Positions 17,354 to 24,697 of a stretch of DNA of 36,654 bases are shown here, piece by piece. Position 1 is the stretch's first letter. Every line of letters starts with the position of its first letter. The stretch is from positions 1-36,654 of the forward strand of contig CAMZKL010000059.1 of NCBI GenBank assembly GCA_947311255.1, written 5' to 3'. The notes beneath the pieces were generated by a model. It made no database searches, was not told the DNA's origin, and was given only the letters and a program-made list of their open reading frames with translations. The DNA comes from an uncultured Chlorobiota bacterium. Lineage in GTDB: Bacteria > Bacteroidota > Bacteroidia > Bacteroidales > JAADGE01. The position numbers and the translations under genes were made by a program.

Positions 17354-17427
17354 TGGAGCATATCGGATTCGAACCGATGACTTCCACACTGCCAGTGTGA
17401 CACTCTAGCCAACTGAGTTAATGCCCC
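17354..17427 (-). tRNA. tRNA-Ala (anticodon GGC)
   Basis: On the minus strand the cloverleaf reads as follows. Acceptor GGGGCAT pairs with ATGCTCC and includes a G3-U70 wobble, the alanine identity element. The D stem is ACTC/GAGT. Anticodon stem TCACA/TGTGG encloses loop CTGGCAG with U33 and anticodon GGC. The T arm is ATCGG-TTCGAAT-CCGAT. The discriminator base is A. CCA is not encoded: the base after the discriminator starts CTT. The terminator at 17274-17308 lies downstream. Confidence 0.93.
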
Positions 17428-17524
17428 CATTTTTAAAAAACAAAAATATATAAATCTTTTAAATTTAATAAATTTTTATTTTTTTTATTTCTTGAAACCC
17501 AACAAACAAACGCACCTTGCAGTC

Positions 17525-17568
17525 ATACAACTTATTTTTACGTTGTACTACCTAAAAATAAGTTGTAT
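17525..17568. promoter_or_regulatory. Probable BlaI operator: perfect 16-bp inverted repeat
   Basis: ATACAACTTATTTTTA (17525-17540), a 12-base spacer (which also contains TTGTAC), then TAAAAATAAGTTGTAT (17553-17568). The arms are exact reverse complements. Each contains the TACAA/TTGTA element expected of BlaI/MecI-type operators. It lies 52 bases before the blaI-like start and overlaps the -33 region, so autorepression is the natural inference. Confidence 0.8.
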
Positions 17569-17593
17569 AATTGAAATAATAGTTATACTTTTG
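17563..17593 (+). promoter_or_regulatory. Promoter of the blaI-M56-tonB operon
   Basis: TTG at 17563-17565 and TACTTTTG at 17586-17593 (TAnnTTTG) are separated by 20 bases, the Bacteroidota -33/-7 arrangement. The -33 element lies inside the right arm of the inverted repeat. The start codon is at 17620, leaving a leader of about 20 bases. Confidence 0.72.
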
Positions 17594-17619
17594 CGTTATA
17601 TAAATAAAAAACGAATAAT

Positions 17620-17637
17620 ATGGAAGCCTTAACTAAA
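17620..17637 (+). repeat. 18-base direct repeat, copy 2 (start of the BlaI gene)
   Basis: Same 18 bases as 17234-17251, here the first six codons (MEALTK) of the BlaI-type gene. That N-terminal motif is itself usual for BlaI proteins. Confidence 0.95.
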
Positions 17638-17988
17638 AGAGAAGAAGAAATAATGCAGATTTTTTGGGATATCAAAAAAGGGTTTGTAAAAGATGTTATT
17701 AAGAAATTAAAAGACAATCCACCATACAACACAATTTCTTCTGTTGTAAGAATATTAGAAAAAAAAGAATTTCTAAAATACAAACAATATGGCAACACCT
17801 ATGAATATTCTCCGAAAATTTCTAAAAAAAAATACCGGAAACATATTTTCAAATCTGTAATGGCAGACTATTTTGACAATTCATATCAAAAAGTAGTTTC
17901 ATACATGATAAAAGAAAACAAACTTGAAGAAAAAGATATTGAAGCAATGATGAAATTGATTGAAGAGAACGACGGCACAAAAAAATAA
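17620..17988 (+). CDS. BlaI/MecI/CopY family transcriptional repressor
   Basis: A 122-residue winged-helix repressor of normal family length. LTKREEEIMQIFWDIKKGFV (4-23) is the hallmark N-terminus. The recognition helix region is YNTISSVVRILEKKEFLKY, where family members have NT(I/V)xxxLxxLxxKG. The C-terminal half is the dimerisation and cleavage region. In the paradigm, BlaI blocks transcription until the M56 sensor peptidase triggers its proteolysis. The M56 gene starts four bases after this stop codon and the inverted repeat upstream fits autorepression. No beta-lactamase is present in the window, so the output is probably the M56-TonB set and possibly distant genes. Confidence 0.92.
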   Translation: MEALTKREEEIMQIFWDIKKGFVKDVIKKLKDNPPYNTISSVVRILEKKEFLKYKQYGNTYEYSPKISKKKYRKHIFKSVMADYFDNSYQKVVSYMIKENKLEEKDIEAMMKLIEENDGTKK

Positions 17989-17992
17989 AATA

Positions 17993-19318
17993 ATGCAAAA
18001 TTTTTTAATATACATATTAGAAGTATCAATTTTAACAAGCATATTTTTCTTGTTTTACAGATATTTGTATTTCAAATTAGCATATTTTGTTTGGAGCAGA
18101 TACTTTTTTTATTTAATACTGTTTGTTAGCATAATAATTCCACTCTTACCTGAAATATTTAATGCCGACATTTTAAAGTATAAAATTGAAAGCATTATTA
18201 GAGTTTCAGAAACAGGAAATAATACATTTATTAATATAGAAAACAGTTTTTTAAACAACGAAAAGTCATTTTTAGATAATATTAAAATTACTGAAATTTT
18301 ATTTATTGTTTGGCTCTCAGGTTTTGTTAGGTACACATTCATAATATTGAAAAGTATATTTGCTATAATAAAGATAAAAAGCAAAGGAGAAATAATAAAA
18401 GATGGCGATTTCAATATTATTAAAACAAGCACTAACAGTCCGGCATTTAGTTTTTTTAATGATATTTTCGTAAATAAAGATTTTGAAAAACTTAATGATG
18501 CAGAAAAAAATCAAATAACAACTCACGAAAAAATTCACGCAAAACAAAAACACACAATTGACAATATAATTTTTGAAATTTTTAGAGCCGTATTTTGGTT
18601 TAACCCGATTTCAAGATTAATTTCAGCTAACATAAAAATTATTCACGAATTTATTGTTGATAATAAAATAACAGGAAATAAAAACGTGCCGGACTATTCA
18701 AAACTTATTATAAAACTTGCAACACATCAATCTCACGGAATTACTATAAGCAGTTTTTCTAAAGAAGAAATTACAAACAGGATAAAACTTATAACATTCC
18801 CAGAAACAGAAAAAATACGAAAAAAACGTTTTGCAATTTCAATTCCTGTACTATTAATAACAATATTGACAACATGGATAATAAGCTCAACAATAAATAC
18901 ATACGCAATTAACAAACAAGAAAATCAAAATAAATTTCACCTACCATTTGAAAAAGGTACTTTCAAAATAATAAGTCCGTATTTTGAAAATAGGAAATTT
19001 AAAAACTTAAAGATTTCACACAAAGAAACAAGCTATGAACTAAAAAGTTTTTCAAATATTTTTTCAGTAGAAGCCGGAAAAATAACAAATATTGAAGAAA
19101 AAGATATTTTTGGTTTAAAAGAAATCACAATAACAGAAAAATTAAAAGACGGATACACAATTAAGTATAAAGGCTTATACAAAACAACAGTTATGAAAGG
19201 AGATAAAATTGGAAAAGCTAAAATAATAGGACAAAGTGGAGACATAAGGTTATACCCAAAAATTGATATTGAATTACTGAAAGATGCAAAAACAATTGAC
19301 CCTGAAAACTTTTATTAA
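17993..19318 (+). CDS. M56 (BlaR1-like) membrane peptidase with degenerate M23-like C-terminal domain
   Basis: 441 residues from ATG 17993, which follows the BlaI stop by four bases; ATG 17960 would overlap blaI by 29 bases and adds nothing family-like. Membrane helices lie near 3-26, 36-56, 100-128 and 280-302. The zinc motif is HEKIH (178-182), followed by AVFWFNPISRLISANIKIIHE, the classical M56 layout. The periplasmic tail (about 318-441) resembles an M23 domain but lacks its ligands. In the window's own M23 protein one reads HTGVDL, GYITYYAH, VKKGQKVKRGDVIG and PHLHYE...PVNPVNFYY. Here the matching segments are HKETSYEL, GYTIKYKG, VMKGDKIGKAKIIG and YPKIDIEL...TIDPENFY. The HxH pair is lost. 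I infer a sensor domain that may bind wall fragments rather than cut them. Confidence 0.85.
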   Translation: MQNFLIYILEVSILTSIFFLFYRYLYFKLAYFVWSRYFFYLILFVSIIIPLLPEIFNADILKYKIESIIRVSETGNNTFINIENSFLNNEKSFLDNIKITEILFIVWLSGFVRYTFIILKSIFAIIKIKSKGEIIKDGDFNIIKTSTNSPAFSFFNDIFVNKDFEKLNDAEKNQITTHEKIHAKQKHTIDNIIFEIFRAVFWFNPISRLISANIKIIHEFIVDNKITGNKNVPDYSKLIIKLATHQSHGITISSFSKEEITNRIKLITFPETEKIRKKRFAISIPVLLITILTTWIISSTINTYAINKQENQNKFHLPFEKGTFKIISPYFENRKFKNLKISHKETSYELKSFSNIFSVEAGKITNIEEKDIFGLKEITITEKLKDGYTIKYKGLYKTTVMKGDKIGKAKIIGQSGDIRLYPKIDIELLKDAKTIDPENFY

Positions 19319-19330
19319 AACAAACATAAA

Positions 19331-19870
19331 TTGAAAAAACTAAACAACATATTAGAACAAAGCAGAGGGCTCTTGCTACAAATAAGCCTAATTATAGCTT
19401 TGCTTATTATGTTGGGAATATTCAACTACGAAAGTAAAAATATTGAAGATGTCTCAAATAACTATATTCAAATAAAATTAACAATTGACACATTAATATC
19501 TGGCAAACAAAAAGTTAAAAAACCTAATCCAAATATTTTAATTGCAAAAATAACTGAGCAAGCAAAATTTAAAGGCGGAAAAAAAGCATTAGTTAAATAT
19601 TTTAAAGAAAATTTAAAGTACCCAAAAGAAGCCTTGAAAAAAGACATACAAGGAAGAGTCTATGTAAAATTTAAAATATCAGAATACGGGAAAATTAAAA
19701 ATGTAAAAATAATAAGAAGTATTTACCCAACAATAGATAATGAAGCAAAAAGATTAATAAAAGAAATGCCGGATTGGATACCCGCAAAATCAATGGATGC
19801 ACCAATTAAAAGCGAACAAATTTTACCGGTTATTTTTATGAAAATTAAAAACAAGGAAACATATTATTAA
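19331..19870 (+). CDS. TonB-like energy transducer (1 of 3)
   Basis: A 179-residue protein with an N-terminal membrane anchor (about 13-31) and a C-terminal TonB domain (about 78-179: FKGGKKALVKYFKENLKYP, IQGRVYVKFKISEYGKIKNV). The start is a TTG at 19331, 12 bases after the M56 stop codon, so translational coupling is likely. The linker is short (about 45 residues) with almost no proline, too short for a normal periplasm-spanning TonB. It may therefore serve signalling rather than receptor energising. It shares the domain with the next two genes but is the most divergent. Confidence 0.82.
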   Translation: MKKLNNILEQSRGLLLQISLIIALLIMLGIFNYESKNIEDVSNNYIQIKLTIDTLISGKQKVKKPNPNILIAKITEQAKFKGGKKALVKYFKENLKYPKEALKKDIQGRVYVKFKISEYGKIKNVKIIRSIYPTIDNEAKRLIKEMPDWIPAKSMDAPIKSEQILPVIFMKIKNKETYY

Positions 19871-19888
19871 TGCTCAAAATTAAACGAC

Positions 19889-20557
19889 ATGGAAAAGAAA
19901 AAAGAATTAAAAGCAAACATTGAAAAAACAAGAACATTGTTTTTATCGCTGGGATTAATAATTGCAATTACGTTTGTAGTTTCAGCATTTAGTTGGCAAT
20001 CAGAAAAAATCTTAAAAATTGTTGACATTGGAGATATTATTGATGAAGAACAAGTTATAATAACAAAAACAAAAGAACCACCCCCCCCTAAACCAGAACA
20101 AGTTAAAAAAGAAGAAATAAAAACAGTTATTTCCGATGTTTTTAAAGAAGTTGAAAATGAGAAAAAAATTGACACTTCAATAAAGATATGGACAGGAGGA
20201 GACCCAATACTTGAAACAGTAAAAATAGAAGATACAATTGAAAAAACACTAATAATTGCATCTACAATGCCAAAATTTCCAGGAGGAACAAATGTACTTA
20301 GAACTTTTATTGCAAGAAATGTAAACTATCCTGCACAAGCTCGCGAAACAGGAATCCAAGGAACTGTTTATTTAAGATTTGAAGTAACAAAAACAGGAAA
20401 GATCGGAAAAGTTGAAATTCTTAAAAGTATTGACCCTCTTCTTGACAAAGAAGCAATTAGAGTAATAAAAAAACTACCAAAATTTAAACCGGGAATTAAC
20501 AATGGAAAAAAAGTAAATGTATGGTTTTCAATGCCAATATCATTCAGATTAAACTAA
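19889..20557 (+). CDS. TonB-like energy transducer (2 of 3)
   Basis: A 222-residue protein. Its membrane anchor is at about 17-35 (ending SAFSWQSEK). A KEPPPPKPEQVKKEE segment (62-76) is the only proline cluster. The TonB C-terminal domain occupies about 127-222 (MPKFPGGTNVLRTFIARNV, ARETGIQGTVYLRFEV, KVNVWFSMPISFRLN). TonB proteins couple the ExbBD proton-motive force to outer-membrane receptors. It lies 18 bases after TonB 1. The proline codons include a run of eight C (20081-20088), notable in this AT-rich sequence. It is very similar to TonB 3, including the anchor end SAFSWQS, so the two arose by duplication. Confidence 0.88.
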   Translation: MEKKKELKANIEKTRTLFLSLGLIIAITFVVSAFSWQSEKILKIVDIGDIIDEEQVIITKTKEPPPPKPEQVKKEEIKTVISDVFKEVENEKKIDTSIKIWTGGDPILETVKIEDTIEKTLIIASTMPKFPGGTNVLRTFIARNVNYPAQARETGIQGTVYLRFEVTKTGKIGKVEILKSIDPLLDKEAIRVIKKLPKFKPGINNGKKVNVWFSMPISFRLN

Positions 20558-20578
20558 ATCAAATTAACATTCAAAAAT

Positions 20579-20613
20579 TTTGTTTTTCAGAAACAAAAAA
20601 ATAATTAACTTTG
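20579..20613 (+). promoter_or_regulatory. Candidate internal promoter for the third tonB gene
   Basis: TAACTTTG at 20606-20613 fits TAnnTTTG, with TTTG at 20579-20582 upstream; the 23-base spacing is a little long. It lies in the 117-base gap between TonB 2 and TonB 3, 61 bases before the start codon, so TonB 3 may be expressed partly on its own. Confidence 0.45.
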
Positions 20614-20674
20614 AGGCAGTCAAAAGTTAATGTCAAATTTAACAATATTTTAACTTTTTAAAAAAATAGAAAAA

Positions 20675-21349
20675 ATGGAAATCAAAAAAAATCCAAAAGC
20701 AAATCTTGAAAAATTCAAACTACTATTCTTAGGAATAAGTTTAGTTATAAGTATAGGAGTTCTTGTTTCTGCATTCAGTTGGCAATCATCTTCAAACACA
20801 GCAGATTTTAGTAATGACGAACTTGTTGAAGAAGAAGAATTAATGGAAATAACACAACAAAACGAAGAAATTGAACCTCCTGAACAACCTCAAGAACAAC
20901 AACAACAACAAACTGTTGAAATTATAGAAATTGTTGAAAACAATGAAGATATTTCAGACAATGAATTTACTTTTGAAGAGTTTGATGAAGAAGAAGAAGT
21001 AGAATTAGAAACTGTTGAAGAAGAACCCGAAGACAAAATATTCATTCATGTTACAAATATGCCGGAATTTCCAGGTGGAGTAAATGCCCTTAGAAAATGG
21101 ATAGGAAAAAACGTTATTTATCCAACCGTTGCCAAAGAAAATGGAATTCAAGGAACTGTTTATTTGAAATTTGAAGTAAAACGAGACGGAAGAATAGGAC
21201 AAGTAATAAAACAAAAAGGCGTTGACCCATTGCTTGACGACGAAGCAACTAAAGTTGTAAAAAAACTTCCTAAATTTAAGCCAGGAGAACAAAACGGTAA
21301 AAAAGTAAATGTTTGGTACACTCTTCCTGTTACATTCAGGTTAAATTAA
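20675..21349 (+). CDS. TonB-like energy transducer (3 of 3), acidic linker
   Basis: A 224-residue paralogue of TonB 2. Its membrane anchor is at about 15-34. The C-terminal TonB domain spans about 128-224 (MPEFPGGVNALRKWIGKNV, KENGIQGTVYLKFEV, KVNVWYTLPVTFRLN). Between them (about 43-121) the usual Pro-Lys linker is replaced by an acidic, glutamine-rich stretch, with PPEQPQEQQQQQT and FEEFDEEEEVELETVEEEPE. It ends before a strong terminator that closes the operon. Confidence 0.88.
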   Translation: MEIKKNPKANLEKFKLLFLGISLVISIGVLVSAFSWQSSSNTADFSNDELVEEEELMEITQQNEEIEPPEQPQEQQQQQTVEIIEIVENNEDISDNEFTFEEFDEEEEVELETVEEEPEDKIFIHVTNMPEFPGGVNALRKWIGKNVIYPTVAKENGIQGTVYLKFEVKRDGRIGQVIKQKGVDPLLDDEATKVVKKLPKFKPGEQNGKKVNVWYTLPVTFRLN

Positions 21350-21368
21350 TACTAAATATTTTTTTAAA

Positions 21369-21405
21369 AAAAAACAGCCGTGTTTATATACGGCTGTTTT
21401 TTTTT
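21369..21405 (+). terminator. Rho-independent terminator closing the blaI-tonB operon
   Basis: ACAGCCGT (21374-21381) pairs with ACGGCTGT (21390-21397), with an 8-base loop and a run of T to 21405. The A-run before the stem could make it work in both directions. Confidence 0.92.
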
Positions 21406-21452
21406 ACTGACTTTAACAACAAAATCTACAGCCAACAGCAAACAAAAAACAA

Positions 21453-22643
21453 ATGATTGAAAAACGAATTTTAAAACAAGAAAAAGAAACTGCAGTTTTA
21501 GTTGGAATTATAACCCAACAACAAACCGAAGACCAGGTAAATGAATATTTAAACGAACTTGAATTTTTAGCATTAACAGCCGGAGCAATTGTAAAAAAAC
21601 ACTTCAAACAAAAACGTAACAATCCTGACCCGAAAACATTTGTCGGTTCCGGAAAATTTAATGATATTAAATCATATGTAAAAGAAAATAAGATTGATAC
21701 AATTATTTTCGACGATGAATTAAGTCCCTCTCAACTCAGAAATATCGAAAAAGCAATAGATTGCAAAGTTCTTGACAGAACAAACCTAATTCTTGACATT
21801 TTCGCAAACAGAGCCCGAACCTCACACGCAAAAACACAAGTAGAACTTGCTCAATACCAATATCTTATGCCACGTCTTAAAGGAATGTGGACACATTTGG
21901 AAAGACAAAAAGGAGGTATTGGATTAAGAGGACCGGGAGAAAAAGAAATTGAAACAGATAGAAGAATTGTAAAAGATAAAATTGCTCATCTTAAAAATAA
22001 ACTTGAAAAGATTGACAAGCAAAAAGCAGTTCAAAGAAAAAGTAGAGGAAAATTAGTAAGAGTTGCATTAGTCGGATACACGAATGTTGGAAAATCTACA
22101 CTAATGAATCTTTTAAGCAAATCAAATATTTTTGCAGAAAATAAACTCTTTGCAACTCTTGACACAACTGTGAGAAAAGTTGTAATTGAAAATCTGCCTT
22201 TTCTAGTAGCTGACACTGTTGGTTTTATAAGAAAACTCCCTCATCATTTAGTAGAATCATTTAAATCAACTCTGGACGAAGTAAGAGAATCGGATATTTT
22301 AATTCATGTTGTGGACATTTCACACCCAAATTTTGAAGAACAAATTGATGTTGTAACCAAAACTTTAGAGGAAATTGGTGCAGGAAATAAAAAAACTTTT
22401 ACAGTTTTTAACAAAATTGACAATTTTAAATATACAAAAAAAGACGATGATGACTTAACTCCAATTTTAAAAGAAAACTATTCTCTTGAAGATTTAAAAA
22501 AAATGTGGTTTGCAAAAGAAAAAAATTCCGTTTTTATTTCGGCAAAAAAGAAACAAAACTTTAACATTTTAAAAGATGCAATTTATAAAGAAGTTGTAAG
22601 AGTTCATAAAATTCGTTATCCGTATAATGATTTTTTATATTAA
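21453..22643 (+). CDS. hflX: GTPase HflX
   Basis: A 396-residue ribosome-associated GTPase that splits stalled ribosomes after stress. The N-terminal HflX domain includes PKTFVGSGKFNDI and FDDELSPSQLRNIEKA. The middle glycine-rich block is KGGIGLRGPGEKEIETDRR (153-171). The G domain has G1 GYTNVGKST (208-216), switch region TLDTTVR, G3 DTVGF (254-258) and G4 NKID. The length is normal. It is preceded by the terminator of the TonB operon, so it is probably transcribed from its own promoter. Confidence 0.95.
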   Translation: MIEKRILKQEKETAVLVGIITQQQTEDQVNEYLNELEFLALTAGAIVKKHFKQKRNNPDPKTFVGSGKFNDIKSYVKENKIDTIIFDDELSPSQLRNIEKAIDCKVLDRTNLILDIFANRARTSHAKTQVELAQYQYLMPRLKGMWTHLERQKGGIGLRGPGEKEIETDRRIVKDKIAHLKNKLEKIDKQKAVQRKSRGKLVRVALVGYTNVGKSTLMNLLSKSNIFAENKLFATLDTTVRKVVIENLPFLVADTVGFIRKLPHHLVESFKSTLDEVRESDILIHVVDISHPNFEEQIDVVTKTLEEIGAGNKKTFTVFNKIDNFKYTKKDDDDLTPILKENYSLEDLKKMWFAKEKNSVFISAKKKQNFNILKDAIYKEVVRVHKIRYPYNDFLY

Positions 22644-22675
22644 ATTTGACAAATACTAAATAATTAAATACACGA

Positions 22676-23578
22676 ATGAAATTCTTTATAATAATATTTA
22701 TAACATTTTTCTCAATAAAACATAGTGTATCTCAAAAAAAACTAAATTTAGAATTAAATCTAAAAATTGGAGATAAATATATTTATGAATATAGATCACT
22801 ATCAGAAACAAAACAAGAAATAATGGGAGAAAATCAAAGCATAAATAAAAACGACTTTCTTAAATACTCTTTCTATGTCAAAGGAAAACCCTCAGACACA
22901 ACATATTATATTGAGTTTGCATATAAAAAAATAAACTACAAAATAAAAATACAAAACAATGTTGATATATTTGATACCGACAGTACAGAAAACAAAACAT
23001 CATTTGAAACTGAGCTACTAAGTTCTTTTATAAACAGGAATGTTTATTTAACAATAAATAAAAAAGGGAAAATTCTTAAAATTAACAAATTAGATTTTTA
23101 TTCCGTTGAAGATTCTTTAAATAAAACAGACAAACTCTCAAATGAATATTTCAGTAAAAGTGCATTGTCAGAATTATTATTTCCTGTAAAATTTCCCTAT
23201 ACAAAAATAAATCTGCAAGAAAAATGGACTAATAATGATACAGTAACAATAAACATCTTAGATATATATAATACAAGTTATATCTGTACAGCAATAGATA
23301 AAAATTCATCATATATCAATAAAAGTTCAAAGATTTCAACAAAAAAAGACAAAACTTTAATCTTAAATAATATCTTTTTTAATTATGATATGAAAGGAAC
23401 ATCAACAGGAAATGATATTATAAACAATGCATCAGGCATAATTCAAAAATCTGTAAAAGTTCAAAACGTAAAAGGGATAGTCAGTATTAAATATTCAAAA
23501 GACTCTGAACCTGCCTATTCTTGGCCAATAACAATTAAAAAAACAATTTCCTTAAAAACACATAAAACTGAGAAATAA
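22676..23578 (+). CDS. Exported protein of unknown function (DUF6263-like?)
   Basis: A 300-residue protein with a signal peptide (FFIIIFITFFSIKHSVSQ, cleavage near 19). The mature start LNLELNLKIGDKYIYEY is a layout I loosely associate with DUF6263-type proteins; the name is uncertain. Features that fit a secreted beta-rich protein are YLTINKKGKILKI and FPVKFPYTKINLQEKWTND-like elements in the middle. No enzyme motif is seen. Its stop codon overlaps the next start (TAATG), so it is translationally coupled to the AI-2E-type permease. Confidence 0.72.
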   Translation: MKFFIIIFITFFSIKHSVSQKKLNLELNLKIGDKYIYEYRSLSETKQEIMGENQSINKNDFLKYSFYVKGKPSDTTYYIEFAYKKINYKIKIQNNVDIFDTDSTENKTSFETELLSSFINRNVYLTINKKGKILKINKLDFYSVEDSLNKTDKLSNEYFSKSALSELLFPVKFPYTKINLQEKWTNNDTVTINILDIYNTSYICTAIDKNSSYINKSSKISTKKDKTLILNNIFFNYDMKGTSTGNDIINNASGIIQKSVKVQNVKGIVSIKYSKDSEPAYSWPITIKKTISLKTHKTEK

Positions 23579-24684
23579 TGGGAAACAAAATAAAAATCTC
23601 ACTTCAAGAAATTTTCTTTTTTTTTATATTAATATCACTTTCAATTGCCTTCTTCAATATATTAAAGCCTTTTATAGGAGATGCCTTTTTAGCTCTTATT
23701 CTTGTTATTCTGTTTAAAAGACCTTATCGTTGGCTTGTAAGAAAATTCAAAAGAAACAAGAAGAAAGCAGCAGGAATTACCAGCTTACTTGTAGTTTTTG
23801 TAATAGTTATACCTCTGATGTTCATAGCTTTAATTGTTGCAAATGAAGCTGGCGAAAACTACACAAAAATAAAAAAACAATGGCCGGCAATAAAAGAACA
23901 ACTTACAGAAGAAAAAATTAAAACTCGTTTTTCAGACATTCCTGTTTTGAAAGATTATGTTCAAGATTTACATCTTTCAGATTTTGAAAAAAGAATTGAC
24001 AGTTTTGTTTCAACAGCAACAGATTGGACTGTTACCATAATAGAAAAAACTTTTACAGGTTTATCTTACACTTTAATTCATGTTTTTATTATGCTTTTTC
24101 TCATGTATTATATGTTCGCTGATGGAGATGCTCTTATTGAAAGGCTTCAATTTCTAATACCCTTGAAAGATGAAGACGAAATTGAATTAATGTATAATAT
24201 TGAAAGAGTTACTGATGGAATCGTAATAAATTCTTTCATGTTAGGAATTATTGAAGGAACATATGGAGGAATATTGTTTGCCCTTCTCGGAATTCCTTCG
24301 CCTGTGTTTTGGGGAATAATTATGGCAGGATTATCTATTATTCCATTGCTTGGTACTAATAGCATATTAATACCAACCGTATTAATTCATTTTTTAATTG
24401 GAGATAATACAACTGCTTTTATTTTGTTGGGAGCAGGAACAGGAGTTGTTCTTATAAACCAAAATATTATTCGCCCAAGATTAGATGCTGGAAAAAGTGG
24501 TATGCACACAGCAATGGCTCTTATCGCAAGTTTAGGAGGACTTTTATGGATGGGAGTAATAGGTTTTCTTGCAGGTCCTTTACTTACTGCACTATTTATT
24601 GTTATTTGGGATCAGTACGGCAAAAAATACAAGTCTAAGTTAGAGGGGATGAATAGAGGAGAAGATTACGAAAATTTACTTTAG
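23578..24684 (+). CDS. AI-2E family transporter (TqsA/PerM-like permease)
   Basis: A 368-residue polytopic membrane protein of the AI-2E/PerM family. Family features are an N-terminal hairpin of helices, a soluble region of about 60 residues (NEAGENYTKIKKQWPAIKEQ), and the C-terminal helix cluster with FALLGIPSPVFWGIIMAGLS, IPLLGTNSILIPT and INQNIIRPRLDAGKSGMH. Members export small molecules or act as Na+/H+ antiporters; the substrate here is not inferable. The ATG overlaps the preceding stop codon. It converges with lpxA, with only 13 bases between the stop codons. Confidence 0.9.
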   Translation: MGNKIKISLQEIFFFFILISLSIAFFNILKPFIGDAFLALILVILFKRPYRWLVRKFKRNKKKAAGITSLLVVFVIVIPLMFIALIVANEAGENYTKIKKQWPAIKEQLTEEKIKTRFSDIPVLKDYVQDLHLSDFEKRIDSFVSTATDWTVTIIEKTFTGLSYTLIHVFIMLFLMYYMFADGDALIERLQFLIPLKDEDEIELMYNIERVTDGIVINSFMLGIIEGTYGGILFALLGIPSPVFWGIIMAGLSIIPLLGTNSILIPTVLIHFLIGDNTTAFILLGAGTGVVLINQNIIRPRLDAGKSGMHTAMALIASLGGLLWMGVIGFLAGPLLTALFIVIWDQYGKKYKSKLEGMNRGEDYENLL

Positions 24685-24697
24685 ATTAAAGAAAACA

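Noticed and set aside
17354-17427. tRNA-Gly reading of the tRNA gene
   Set aside because: Placing U33 correctly gives anticodon GGC, and the G3-U70 pair marks alanine.
17960-17992. Earlier start of the M56 protein overlapping blaI
   Set aside because: ATG 17993 gives the normal start (MQNFLIYILE) directly with the first membrane helix; the upstream residues are hydrophilic and just out-of-frame blaI sequence.
19331-21349. Tandem tonB genes as an assembly duplication artefact
   Set aside because: The three copies differ throughout in sequence and have entirely different linkers, so they are genuine old paralogues.
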